A stretch of DNA of 64,000 bases, taken from the NCBI GenBank assembly GCA_030651695.1, contig JAUSCD010000035.1:186001-250000 (forward strand), read 5' to 3'. Within the stretch, counting starts at the first letter, position 1. Each line of letters opens with the position of its first letter. Of this stretch, positions 38,178-46,732 are shown in pieces. This DNA comes from Pseudohongiella sp. GTDB taxonomy: Bacteria; Pseudomonadota; Gammaproteobacteria; Pseudomonadales; Pseudohongiellaceae. The notes under the pieces are model-generated. The model was not told the DNA's origin. It saw nothing but the letters and a program-made list of their open reading frames with translations, and ran no database searches. A program made the translations under genes and the position numbers.

Positions 38178-39259
38178 TGCCCGGACCTCTTTTGCATCAA
38201 TGCAGATGGATCTACACCTGCGGCTACCGGGCGAATGACCGGGTAAAAACAGGCATGCAAATGCCCGGCATCGTCTGCTTTTACCATGGGAGGCCTCTCA
38301 CGATGGCAGCGCTGTTGGGCATACGGGCAGCGTGGCGCGAATGCGCACCCCGGAGCTGGTTTCACCAGTTGTGGCGGTCGCCCCGGTATCGCTTGTAGCC
38401 GGGTATGGCTAGGGTCGCTGATACGGGGTATGGAATTGAACAGCGCTTCGGTATAGGGGTGTTGCATGAATTTGAACAAGGTGCGCGCCGGTGCAATTTC
38501 TACCAGACGCCCGGCGTACATCACCGCGATATTATCGGCGCGGCTGGCTACCACTCCCAGATCATGGGTAATCAACAGCATGCCCATACGACGTTCACGT
38601 TGCAGGGTCGACAACAGATCAAGTATCTGTTTCTGCACTGTGACATCCAGCGCCGTGGTCGGCTCATCTGCGATCAACAGCCCGGGATTACAGGACAAGG
38701 CTATTGCAATCACAACACGTTGACGCATACCACCAGACAATTGGTGTGGATACTGATCAATGCGGTTAACGGCATCAGGTATACCGACGGCTTCCAGCAA
38801 CTCGATGGCACGCATCCTTGCCTGCTGCCTATTCATACCCAAATGTTGCTGCAGCGGCTCAGACAATTGCACACTTAAGCGAAGCACAGGATTCAAGGCT
38901 GTCATTGGATCCTGGAAAATCATGGCCATTGCCGGGCCGCGCAGTTTTTGCAGCTCGCGCTCAGTCAGGCTGGCAATCTCCCGGCCAGACAAACGGATGC
39001 TGCCCTGTCGCAATGCAGTGGCACGTTTTGGCAACAGACTCATCAGCGAGCGCGCCATCACACTTTTACCCGAGCCGGACTCTCCAACAATACCCAGTGT
39101 TTCGCCCTCACCGACGCTGAACGAAACATCTTCTACCGCATGTACCAGACCGGCAGTGCTATTAAGACGCACGGTCAGATTGTTCACCCTGAGAAGCTCC
39201 TTGCCAGCCAGACCATCGCCCTGCTGTGTACCAGCCTTTGAATTATCAGGTTGTCTCAC
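38174..39259 (-). CDS. Peptide-type ABC importer ATPase (DppD/OppD-like)
   Basis: This 361-residue ATPase has Walker A GESGSGKSVMARSL, MIFQDPMTALNPVL, signature LSGGMRQRVVIAIAL, Walker B LLIADEPTTALDVTVQ and the C-terminal cysteine-containing motif GCAFAPRCPYAQQRC. It pairs with the DppF-like protein to drive the heterodimeric permease. It has a GTG start overlapping the stop of the permease gene (GTGA), so translation is coupled. The N-terminal 25 residues are a Gly/Gln-rich extension. Confidence 0.95.
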   Translation of the reverse strand: MRQPDNSKAGTQQGDGLAGKELLRVNNLTVRLNSTAGLVHAVEDVSFSVGEGETLGIVGESGSGKSVMARSLMSLLPKRATALRQGSIRLSGREIASLTERELQKLRGPAMAMIFQDPMTALNPVLRLSVQLSEPLQQHLGMNRQQARMRAIELLEAVGIPDAVNRIDQYPHQLSGGMRQRVVIAIALSCNPGLLIADEPTTALDVTVQKQILDLLSTLQRERRMGMLLITHDLGVVASRADNIAVMYAGRLVEIAPARTLFKFMQHPYTEALFNSIPRISDPSHTRLQAIPGRPPQLVKPAPGCAFAPRCPYAQQRCHRERPPMVKADDAGHLHACFYPVIRPVAAGVDPSALMQKRSGQ

Positions 39260-40146
39260 AGATTGGACTCCCTCACATCAAACCGGCTGCGCAGGCGATC
39301 ACCCACAAAATTTAATGACAACACGGTCAAAAACATCGTGACGGATGGAATTACCGCCACATGCACCGCCGTGGCCAGATGGCGTTTGCCTTCCGAAATC
39401 ATCCCACCCCAGGTGGGCTGCGGCGCCTCCACGCTCAGCCCCAGAAACGCAAGAGCGCTCTCCACAATAATTACCAAGCCCATGGCTACCAGGCCATAGG
39501 CCAGCACAGGCAAAATGACATTGGGCAGCACTTCCCTGATTAATATTCTTGGCGTGCTGGCGCCCATGGCTTTGGCCGCGAGGACATATTCGCGCTGCAC
39601 AACCGATAAGGTATTGGCGCGGGCTACTCGTGCATACGCAGGTATCCACAAAAAACCGATCGCCACTGAAATTGCAAACAGGCTCTGACCGATGAATGCG
39701 ACCAAAGCCAGCAACAGCACCAGCCAGGGGAAAGCCAGAATAATATCAAGTACAGCCATCAATGCGCGCTCAAAATGCCCGCGGAAGTATCCCGCCAGCA
39801 CACCAAGCGCCCCACCTATGATCATACCAATACTGACCGCGGTCAGGCCTATCACAACAGACACCCGCGCGCCGTGGACCAGGCGCGCAAGTATGTCTCT
39901 GCCAAGGCCATCGGCTCCAAGAATATTGGACGTAAAGGGCCCGTTTAACCGGTTGGCTATCACAGGATCAATCGGATCGCGCACTGGTAGCCAGTCTGCA
40001 AACAAGGCACAAAAAGCCACAACAAATAGCCAGAATGAGGCCAGCCAGAAACCCGGCCCGAAGCCACGACCAAACACCTGCTGCAGCGCGCGCGCAAAGT
40101 TCTGCGCACGGCTTTCTATTTTTTGTGGTGTTCTTTTGTGAAGCAT
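39256..40146 (-). CDS. Peptide-type ABC importer permease (DppC/OppC-like)
   Basis: This inner-membrane permease has about six membrane segments. The N-terminal DppC-type extension includes DPIDPVIANRLNGPFTSNILGADGLGRDILARLVHG. The EAA loop reads EYVLAAKAMGASTPRILIREVLPN. The ATG at 40146 with AGGA five bases upstream is preferred over an upstream GTG at 40158, giving 296 residues. Its stop overlaps the GTG of the downstream ATPase gene. It forms a heterodimer with the DppB-like protein encoded 26 bases upstream. Confidence 0.94.
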   Translation of the reverse strand: MLHKRTPQKIESRAQNFARALQQVFGRGFGPGFWLASFWLFVVAFCALFADWLPVRDPIDPVIANRLNGPFTSNILGADGLGRDILARLVHGARVSVVIGLTAVSIGMIIGGALGVLAGYFRGHFERALMAVLDIILAFPWLVLLLALVAFIGQSLFAISVAIGFLWIPAYARVARANTLSVVQREYVLAAKAMGASTPRILIREVLPNVILPVLAYGLVAMGLVIIVESALAFLGLSVEAPQPTWGGMISEGKRHLATAVHVAVIPSVTMFLTVLSLNFVGDRLRSRFDVRESNL

Positions 40147-40172
40147 ATTGTCCTGCACACTTTGTCTGTTAC

Positions 40173-41120
40173 TTAGTCGGAATACCTGACACGTGGATCC
40201 AGCAGTGAATAACAGAAATCCACCAGGAAATTCACCAGCACGTAAGCGGTTGCGATAAACAACACAATACCCTGCACCATCAGCAAATCCCGCTGAAGAA
40301 TAGACTGATACAACAACCTGCCAACGCCGGGTAATGCAAAAATCTCTTCAACAATAATAGCCCCGCTGATAACGCCGCCCAACTGCAGGCCGACAACAGT
40401 CAGTAAAGAAAATGAGGAGGGCTTCAGTGCGTGCCGGGTAAGGATGCGCCAGCTCGGCATGCCCTTGGCCCGCGCCAGCGTGATGTAGTCTTGCTGCAAT
40501 GTGTCGATCAGATCCGTGCGCAACAGGCGCATATACAATGCCAGTTCAATCATGGCCAATGATAACGCTGGCAGTAAAGCGTTTTTCAGATTAGCGCCAG
40601 GTGATACTGAAAACGGTATCCAGCCGGTTGCGGGGAACCATCCCAGATTCACCGCGAAAATCAGGATCAGGAAGATGGCCATCATAAAACCCGGGACAGA
40701 CATCAATGCAAAACCCACACCGCTGATGGTGCGATCAAGACGAGAGCCTGCGAAGTAGGCAGACAGCATTGCCAGAGGAATAGCAAAAGCGAGTGCAATT
40801 ACAATTGCCATCAAACCAAGCTGGATGGTGACAGGTAGCCGCGCCAGAATGGCATCCATTACCAGTTGGCCGGTCATTGGTGAACGTCCGAGATCCCCGG
40901 TCAACGCGCTTCCCAACCAGTCGAAGTAACGTATTAACAACGGCCGGTCCAACCCGAGCTCCAGACGCAATGCTGCAACCGCTTCGGGCGATACACCACC
41001 AGCCCCAAGGATCAGCACCGCCGGATCACCCGGCAGCAGACTGACCAACATGAAAGTAAAAAACGATACCGCAAGCAAAGTGCCAATCAGCCAGGGGAGT
41101 TTTCTGAGCAGCATTTTCAT
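40173..41120 (-). CDS. Peptide-type ABC importer permease (DppB/OppB-like)
   Basis: The 315-residue permease has a first membrane segment at about 10-30 (LAVSFFTFMLVSLLPGDPA), which is the typical DppB start, and five further segments. The EAA loop is DYITLARAKGMPSWRILTRHALKPS, and the C-terminus YSLLDPRVRYSD is typical of the family. It lies 14 bases downstream of the binding protein gene. There are no anomalies. Confidence 0.95.
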   Translation of the reverse strand: MKMLLRKLPWLIGTLLAVSFFTFMLVSLLPGDPAVLILGAGGVSPEAVAALRLELGLDRPLLIRYFDWLGSALTGDLGRSPMTGQLVMDAILARLPVTIQLGLMAIVIALAFAIPLAMLSAYFAGSRLDRTISGVGFALMSVPGFMMAIFLILIFAVNLGWFPATGWIPFSVSPGANLKNALLPALSLAMIELALYMRLLRTDLIDTLQQDYITLARAKGMPSWRILTRHALKPSSFSLLTVVGLQLGGVISGAIIVEEIFALPGVGRLLYQSILQRDLLMVQGIVLFIATAYVLVNFLVDFCYSLLDPRVRYSD

Positions 41121-41134
41121 ATCATCATGCTCCG

Positions 41135-42886
41135 CTACTCACCCTGTTCAATCGCCGCAGCATCCCGCAATGCACTTTGTTCGGCTCTCCAGGCTGCGTC
41201 GTCCAGCAACCATACCTGCGCCCAACTCACTTGCGCCACAGGCATGCCATCGCCCATACGTCCGTCAGGAAAGGTCCAGTCTTTTATGTTGCGAACACGA
41301 GGATTGGCCGCAACCGCGGCCGGGGTCGACCCCGTCCATGTATTTGGCACCTGCTCAGCCAGCAGCATAAGAATGCGCTCAACGGCGGCGTAGCGCAGAT
41401 CAAAATCTGACTCAAGCTGCAAAATCTCCACATTCTGCTGAATTACCGGATGAGTAAAGTTGGTGTAGTTCAGTGGCTGTACATCCGGCGGACCAAAATC
41501 GTTGGTGAAAATAATATAAGGGTCCTGTTCATTACTGGATCGCCAGCAGGTAATCATATAGTCCCCACTGATCGCGCTCTGGATCTGGGTAGCCTGCTCT
41601 ACCTGGCGTAATCTGACTTCAAAGCCGACTGCCACCCACAAGGCCTGGTACATCTGCGCCAGATCAATAAGACTTTGCTCTGGCAAACACATCATTTCCA
41701 GGGACACCGGCGCACCGGGCTGGCGCCCATCAGAGCGCTGCGGATCATTCCTGTAAGATTGCAGTAACTCGCGTGCCCTGGCCTGATCACGTTGCGGCCA
41801 GGCCTCAGCAACACGAGGCGAGAACCAGACGCTGTCCCGATTAAAGTACTGTGTCTGCACCGGAGATATGCCACGCCCCCCAAGCACCTCGATGAGAGCC
41901 TCAGGATCCAGCGCATAAGCCAGAGCCTGCCTGATGCGCGCATCATCTACCGGCGGACGCTGTGCGTTAAAAATTGCACTGCCGCTGCTGTTACCAATCT
42001 GTTCATACAGGTGGATGCCGGACATTGCGCGCAGTCGCGCAACAATGTGCTGACGCAGGGTCTGGATCACGTCCATATCGCTGGATATCAGACTGGCCAG
42101 CCGTGCATCTTCATCGGGCAGAGGCCGAAACGTGATGCCATCAAGGTAAGGCAAACCTTCGCGCCAGTAATTTTCGTTGCGGGCCAACTCCAGCGCATCG
42201 TCGCGACGCCAGTTCACCAGTCTGAACGGACCGGTGCCTACCGGGTACAAACCAGCTTCTTCACCGAGGCGCTGCACGGCTGTCGGAGAAACCGGCCAGC
42301 CTACTGCGCGCGTCAACATATCCGGAAACGGCGCTATTCCTTTACTGAGGTAATAAACCACACTCAGCTCGCCAACCACCTCAACACGCTCCACATCCCT
42401 GATAGAACCGAACGTCACTGAACCCTGACGTTTGTGCAGATTATCAAAATTCCATTTTATCGCTTCAGCATCAAGCGGAGTACCGTCGTGAAATACCACC
42501 CCCGGACGCAGTGTGAGCGTCCATTGGTCAAAGCTCTCGTTGGGAACCAGGGACTGCGCCAGATAGGGCTGAAAACGCCCTTCGTGGTCGAGCCGGATCA
42601 AGGGATCAAATAACGCCATGGCCACGGTGAGAGCCGCCGGTGCAACGTGATTGCCGCGCCCCGGCAACCAGTTATTGGTTTCTCCTTCAAGGGCAACTCG
42701 CAGATGGCCACCACGCACAGGCTCACCCGGGTCTGCTGGCGGCTGGTTGTCACCAGCAACACCAGTGCCCGCAGGCGAGCAGGCTATAAGCAGTAAGGAA
42801 GATGCAACGAGGGGAATAACCTGGCGCAGCAATCCCTGCGAAGCCATAGCCGAATACTGGCGCAAAGTTTTCTTGAAGCCGGTCAC
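41135..42886 (-). CDS. Extracellular solute-binding lipoprotein, family 5 (peptide/nickel/glutathione type)
   Basis: This periplasmic receptor belongs to the downstream ABC importer. The GTG at 42886 with GGGGGAG just upstream is chosen (583 residues). It places a lipoprotein signal (LVASSLLLIACSPAG, lipobox LIAC) near the N-terminus; longer frames to 43081 would bury this signal. Family 5 landmarks are FDPLIRLDHEGRFQPYLAQS, WTLTLRPGVVFHDGTPLDAEAIKWNFD and GTGPFRLVNWRRDDALELARNENYW. The ligand cannot be read from the sequence; dipeptides, oligopeptides, glutathione and opines are all possible. It is the first gene of the five-gene operon. Confidence 0.93.
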   Translation of the reverse strand: MTGFKKTLRQYSAMASQGLLRQVIPLVASSLLLIACSPAGTGVAGDNQPPADPGEPVRGGHLRVALEGETNNWLPGRGNHVAPAALTVAMALFDPLIRLDHEGRFQPYLAQSLVPNESFDQWTLTLRPGVVFHDGTPLDAEAIKWNFDNLHKRQGSVTFGSIRDVERVEVVGELSVVYYLSKGIAPFPDMLTRAVGWPVSPTAVQRLGEEAGLYPVGTGPFRLVNWRRDDALELARNENYWREGLPYLDGITFRPLPDEDARLASLISSDMDVIQTLRQHIVARLRAMSGIHLYEQIGNSSGSAIFNAQRPPVDDARIRQALAYALDPEALIEVLGGRGISPVQTQYFNRDSVWFSPRVAEAWPQRDQARARELLQSYRNDPQRSDGRQPGAPVSLEMMCLPEQSLIDLAQMYQALWVAVGFEVRLRQVEQATQIQSAISGDYMITCWRSSNEQDPYIIFTNDFGPPDVQPLNYTNFTHPVIQQNVEILQLESDFDLRYAAVERILMLLAEQVPNTWTGSTPAAVAANPRVRNIKDWTFPDGRMGDGMPVAQVSWAQVWLLDDAAWRAEQSALRDAAAIEQGE

Positions 42887-43037
42887 ATGCTCCCCCGTTT
42901 TTTGTGTTTTAGCATCCGTGTAGAACGACAGCAACTTAACAGCAAAACGGAGAATGTTACAAGCTTTGTCAGGACAAGCGCCCGAACCTGTGCGACCAAT
43001 GTATTGATGCACAGGATCAAGCGTGTATAAGAAAAAT

Positions 43038-43682
43038 TTAATGCAGGGTGGCGTGCGGCGGGCGTACCAGGCTACTGGCAAAATCAGGATGCAGAAGATC
43101 TGTCTGTTTCACCATCAGCAGGTCATGCCGATCAAGTTTGTCGTATTCGCCGATCGACACCACATCGATTTCATCCAGCAACACAGCCACGACATCTTCG
43201 CCATCCATGTCGACCACTACACAGCGTTTAAAGCCGTCTACAGTGTTCAGCGAGGCAAAGCTGCCAAGATCACAGGCCTGCGGCGGATAGCGCCCGACTG
43301 AGTTTTGCACGATGCCGTGAGACGAATAAGCTGTACCAAAACCGGCAGCAGCAACCACGTGAATGATATCAATAATTTCGGGATCGGTCAGATCAACCCG
43401 GACTGATTCAGCCACTGGCGCGGCAGCGCCAAGTTGATGACACGTGACCAGTTTCAGGAACAGGCTCATATCATCCTGATTCCATTCCAGCATTTCCTCA
43501 CGTTCAGCACGGGAGCTGTCTGATGAGAAACTGACTACGCTGGTTTCGATGGTCAGATCGCGAGACTCCTCTTCCTCATCCTCGGATTCAAACGGCACCA
43601 CCATCGACACCATACAAAAGCCGTCGCTGGATTCTGGGCTGAGACGCCAAAGGAAAGGGATATTACCGGAGAGTTCAACCAT
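43038..43682 (-). CDS. Acidic protein of unknown function
   Basis: The 214-residue soluble protein is rich in Asp and Glu (ESEDEEEESRDLTIE near residues 32-46). It has no signal peptide or membrane segment. No family was recognised. A C-terminal block (LNTVDGFKRCVVVDMDGEDVVAVLLDEIDVVSIGEY) looks like alternating beta strands. A palindrome TTCCACCAGTGGAA sits 55 bases upstream. It is separated by 151 bases from the importer operon that follows on the same strand and may or may not be co-transcribed. Confidence 0.7.
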   Translation of the reverse strand: MVELSGNIPFLWRLSPESSDGFCMVSMVVPFESEDEEEESRDLTIETSVVSFSSDSSRAEREEMLEWNQDDMSLFLKLVTCHQLGAAAPVAESVRVDLTDPEIIDIIHVVAAAGFGTAYSSHGIVQNSVGRYPPQACDLGSFASLNTVDGFKRCVVVDMDGEDVVAVLLDEIDVVSIGEYDKLDRHDLLMVKQTDLLHPDFASSLVRPPHATLH

Positions 43683-43736
43683 AATGCGTCAGACCCTTTA
43701 TAATCATGTGAAAGTACAATAGCACTAGTCTCAGAA

Positions 43737-43750
43737 TTCCACCAGTGGAA
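43737..43750. promoter_or_regulatory. Short perfect palindrome TTCCACCAGTGGAA
   Basis: A 6-bp inverted repeat with a 2-base spacer lies 55 bases upstream of the acidic-protein gene start at 43682. Its position fits an operator for that gene, but no regulator family is indicated by the sequence. Confidence 0.3.
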
Positions 43751-43922
43751 AACCGGCGGTACATTCTCTCAATATGGGCACTGTGGTAACAATTCAATGA
43801 TGGATTTGTTTCCTGCGTTCACACATTTTTCAGCACCGGATGTCAATCGACTATTCGCCAAAAATAGCCAAAAGACCGATTGACTAAGCTCAATTTTTTA
43901 TGAACTTTTTTGTGGCAATTTG

Positions 43923-43957
43923 TTGTCCACAGAATCTGTGGATAAGTCAGTTGATAA
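43923..43957. promoter_or_regulatory. Cluster of three DnaA-box-like 9-mers
   Basis: TGTGGATAA at 43937-43945 is an exact reverse-strand copy of the DnaA box TTATCCACA. TTGTCCACA at 43923-43931 differs from the consensus by one base on the opposite strand. AGTTGATAA at 43949-43957 is a two-mismatch reverse-strand site. They sit within 35 bases next to AT-rich DNA (CAATTTTTTATGAAC and TTTTTTGTGG before, ATTATTCATATAAATC after). dnaA, gyrB or mnmG are not in the window, so a chromosomal origin is not claimed; DnaA-controlled transcription or a titration site is possible. Confidence 0.45.
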
Positions 43958-44259
43958 CTTGCTTACAACGCTCAAAAACACCCGTAAAACAGCCTTCCGC
44001 CTCAGATTGTTCAAATTTTGTACAGTTTCATTATTCATATAAATCAACAGGTTAGCAATTACAACAAGGTATTTTTGCAGACTGTAAAGAAATAGCGCAT
44101 TTGATTGACAGCTCTGACATCAATGTGCATAAAACCCCGGCTGTTCACGGGCAACTGCAATTTCGAACGATTTCTCTATGTTTTTCTTACTGTTTTCCAC
44201 TCTATAATCTGGCGCCGGGATACAGCCAGTTCAACCACGTCAGACAGATGGAAGAGTTC

Positions 44260-44706
44260 ATGAAGCGAAGTCGGGTATACCTGATAATTGGTGCACTACT
44301 GCTGTGCATAATTTTAGTGGCTCTGGCGATTGTGTCGCGAACGAGAGCAGTCGAAGCCGCCAACGTGCTGGCCGTTGAAATCAACAGCCAGGCTTTGAGT
44401 AGCTGGGACGCTGCTCTGATAGTAACGAACTCTGAACCTTCGCTGCTGGCGCAGGGTGGACCCGATTTTTTCTACACCTATTTTGCCGCGCTGCGCCGTC
44501 TCGGGAGTCTGCAGGAAATTGATGACATCGTATTCACGATGGAATTGCCGCGCCTTCTGCTGCCTGGCAGCCAAGGCACTGCCAGCTATACCATGAACGC
44601 GGTTTTTACACAGGGACATGCTGAAATACGCATCACACTAATGCGACGCGATGGCAGATGGTGGTTCAGCGAGTACCTGGTGTTGACACCATTAATGGCT
44701 TCGTGA
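44260..44706 (+). CDS. Small exported or membrane-anchored protein of unknown function
   Basis: The 148-residue protein has one N-terminal hydrophobic segment (about 6-26, LIIGALLLCIILVALAIVSR) that anchors it or serves as a signal. A soluble domain follows with about 120 residues ending ITLMRRDGRWWFSEYLVLTP, a pattern seen in NTF2-like or DUF4864-type domains. The ATG at 44260 is chosen since GGAAGAG lies just upstream; an ATG at 44248 would overlap that site. A frame reaching back to 44101 is rejected. No family is certain. It converges with the small membrane protein gene at 44735. Confidence 0.7.
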   Translation: MKRSRVYLIIGALLLCIILVALAIVSRTRAVEAANVLAVEINSQALSSWDAALIVTNSEPSLLAQGGPDFFYTYFAALRRLGSLQEIDDIVFTMELPRLLLPGSQGTASYTMNAVFTQGHAEIRITLMRRDGRWWFSEYLVLTPLMAS

Positions 44707-44734
44707 GCAGGTGTGAGTAGTTCAGAGAAGGGAA

Positions 44735-44995
44735 TTAATCTTTGCCACGGATACGGCGCACGATGATCCCCGGCAGTTTGATCACCGCCACCAGCAGTGC
44801 TGCAAGCACCAAAACGCCCGCTATCATGAGAACACTGCCAATAAAAAACTGCAGCAACTCCTCAGCTGAGATGTCGTAAGATACTGACAGAGCCCACAAC
44901 GAAGTCAGCGCAATCGCGATGCCAGCAAAAGTGGCACGCACAAGGAACGGAATGCGGCGGCGAGATTTCTTTCTGTTCGGGTCATTTTCCTGCAT
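44735..44995 (-). CDS. Small two-helix membrane protein
   Basis: The 86-residue protein has a basic N-terminus (NRKKSRRRIPFLVRATF), two hydrophobic helices (about 19-40 and 50-75) and a basic tail (IIVRRIRGKD). No family was recognised. It lies 21 bases downstream of the zinc-finger gene on the same strand, so the two are likely co-transcribed. Confidence 0.65.
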   Translation of the reverse strand: MQENDPNRKKSRRRIPFLVRATFAGIAIALTSLWALSVSYDISAEELLQFFIGSVLMIAGVLVLAALLVAVIKLPGIIVRRIRGKD

Positions 44996-45016
44996 GAAAA
45001 TCCTGGGTAGCTGTTT

Positions 45017-45553
45017 TTAAGATCTGCGTTTTTTGCCCGGCTCATCCTTTACAAGCTTTGGCTCTCCGTCCTGATCCGGAAAACTGCTCTGGCACAGAGG
45101 GTACTGCGAACAGCCCCAGAATATCCCGGACCTGCCTTTGCGCTGCTTTAACAAATGGCCGCACTTGGGGCACCGCCAGGCTTTTGCCGGATGACCATCC
45201 TCGTCGGGCAGGGTCACCTTGCAGCCTTTGTTGTAACCAAGGCAGTACCAGTAGATTTTTTTGCCTGAGGTGTCGGAGTCACTCCCCTCTGAGCCAGCTT
45301 TCCTGCCACCATCTGACCGCGCCAGCGGCCTGGTACACACAGGGCAGCGATAACGCTCATCCGGAGTCTCAGAGGGCTTGCCATCACGATCATACAGACG
45401 CGCGTCGCACTCAGGAAACGCGGTGCAACCCCAGAATGGTCCCATTTTTCCTGAAATGCGCCGCATAGGCTGGCGACATTTCGGGCACAGAGTCTGGCGC
45501 ACCGGCTTTTCGTCCGGTCCGGCTTCAACAGCGTCAAACAGGTCTGCACTCAT
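45017..45553 (-). CDS. Topoisomerase-type C4 zinc-finger protein
   Basis: The 178-residue protein contains three topoisomerase I C-terminal C4 zinc ribbons: CPKCRQPMRRISGKMGPFWGC, CPVCTRPLARSDGG with a later YWYCLGYNKGC, and CPKCGHLLKQRKGRSGIFWGC with YPLC. It lacks the catalytic domains of topoisomerase, so it resembles stand-alone proteins such as E. coli YrdD. It probably binds single-stranded nucleic acid. The middle ribbon is interrupted by a Gly/Ser/Lys-rich insert. The ATG is at 45553. Confidence 0.88.
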   Translation of the reverse strand: MSADLFDAVEAGPDEKPVRQTLCPKCRQPMRRISGKMGPFWGCTAFPECDARLYDRDGKPSETPDERYRCPVCTRPLARSDGGRKAGSEGSDSDTSGKKIYWYCLGYNKGCKVTLPDEDGHPAKAWRCPKCGHLLKQRKGRSGIFWGCSQYPLCQSSFPDQDGEPKLVKDEPGKKRRS

Positions 45554-45631
45554 GATCGGACTCCGTTGGCTGCTGCGACTTCTGCCAATCTGCTGATGTG
45601 CGTTATTCTTTCAGACTTGAATTGACACAAG

Positions 45632-46732
45632 CTACGCTGACTGCAGGTATCGCGCCAGGCAAACGAGCAGCTGATTATTTTCTTCAGCTGTCCCTATTGT
45701 AATACGTAGTTTGTCGCGCAGTCTGGATTGATCAAAATAGCGCACCAGAATGCCATCATCCTTCAACTGCTGGTAAAGACTTCTTGCCAGCGCATCGGCT
45801 GCCGCATTAGTGGCCTGTACCGGCACGGAGGCCAGAACAAAATTGGCCTGACTTGGCATGACACTAAAACCCAGTTTACCCAGTTCCGATGTAAGTCTCG
45901 CGCGCTCTGTGCGCACCAGCTGCCAACCTGCCGCAGCCTCGTCGCGTGACGCCAGCGCAGCCTGAGCCAGCGTTTGCGACAAAAAGTCGGTGTTGTAGCT
46001 GTCTCTGGTCTTGTACAGCATCGGCTCCAGCAGCGATGCTGAAGCAATGCCGTAGGCAAACCGCAGGCCAGCCAGCGAGTAGCCTTTGCTCATGGTGCGC
46101 AGCAACAATACATTGTCAAACTCGTGTACCAGTGGCACGGCGTCGTACTCCTGCTCCGGATCAACAAAGTCAGCGTAGGCTTCGTCGATCACCAACACAC
46201 CCTTGAATTCAGAAGCCAAATGACGCAATCGGCTTGCGGGCAGCAATTTGCCAGAGGGGGCATGTGGATTGACCACAAACGCAAGCTTTGCACCCTCAGC
46301 ATTCAGGCGCGCAGCAAAGTCTTGCGGCAGTGACCAGTCCTCGGTTAGCGGAATACGCGCGACCTGGCACCCCTGAACTGCTGCCAGAACCGGGTAGAGA
46401 GAGTAACTCGGCTCTGCCATACCCAGAATTTCACCAGCATCAACAAACGTGGTGATTGCCAGACGCAGCAATTCATCACCACCGTTGGTCGCCATGATAT
46501 TGTCACGGCTGACGCCGTGCATGCGGGCAGCTTCATCACGAAAACCGTTTGCAAACGGCTGAGGATAACGGCGCAGGCTCTCAACATTGATACTGCGCAA
46601 CGCCTCTGCTACTGCCGCTGTCGCCGGATAAGGGTTCTCGTTGGTATTCAGCTTGATGACCTTTTGCTGTGCCGGTTGTTCGCCCCAGGTATAACCTTCC
46701 ATGCGGCGGATATTCGATCTTTCGTAGCTCAT
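45632..46732 (-). CDS. hisC: Histidinol-phosphate aminotransferase
   Basis: This PLP enzyme converts imidazole acetol phosphate to histidinol phosphate in histidine synthesis. The 366-residue form starts at the ATG 46732 (MSYERSNIRRMEGYTWGEQP). Fold-type I landmarks are KLNTNENPYPATAAV, NGGDELLRLAI, FVVNPHAPSGKLLP, VIDEAYADF and the PLP lysine in TMSKGYSLAGLRFAYG. Its ATG overlaps the TGA of the upstream lipoprotein gene (ATGA), so expression is coupled. A longer frame to 46774 lacks family similarity. Other his genes are not in the window, so it might be the second HisC paralogue found in many Pseudomonadales. Confidence 0.93.
   Translation of the reverse strand: MSYERSNIRRMEGYTWGEQPAQQKVIKLNTNENPYPATAAVAEALRSINVESLRRYPQPFANGFRDEAARMHGVSRDNIMATNGGDELLRLAITTFVDAGEILGMAEPSYSLYPVLAAVQGCQVARIPLTEDWSLPQDFAARLNAEGAKLAFVVNPHAPSGKLLPASRLRHLASEFKGVLVIDEAYADFVDPEQEYDAVPLVHEFDNVLLLRTMSKGYSLAGLRFAYGIASASLLEPMLYKTRDSYNTDFLSQTLAQAALASRDEAAAGWQLVRTERARLTSELGKLGFSVMPSQANFVLASVPVQATNAAADALARSLYQQLKDDGILVRYFDQSRLRDKLRITIGTAEENNQLLVCLARYLQSA

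Larger units (their letters stand above)
43683..44259. other. 577-base AT-rich gap with DnaA-box-like sites and a palindrome
   Basis: The gap separates divergent genes. It contains the dyad TTCCACCAGTGGAA (43737-43750), a cluster of DnaA-box-like 9-mers (43923-43957, listed separately) and long A/T runs. A 28-codon frame from 43797 without a ribosome site is considered chance. No RNA gene was recognised. Confidence 0.5.

Noticed and set aside
42887-43081. N-terminal extension of the solute-binding protein
   Set aside because: It would hide the lipoprotein signal; the GTG at 42886 has a strong ribosome site.
43683-44259. A chromosomal replication origin
   Set aside because: DnaA-box-like sites are present, but no dnaA, dnaN, gyrB, mnmG or rpmH lies nearby, so an origin is not claimed.
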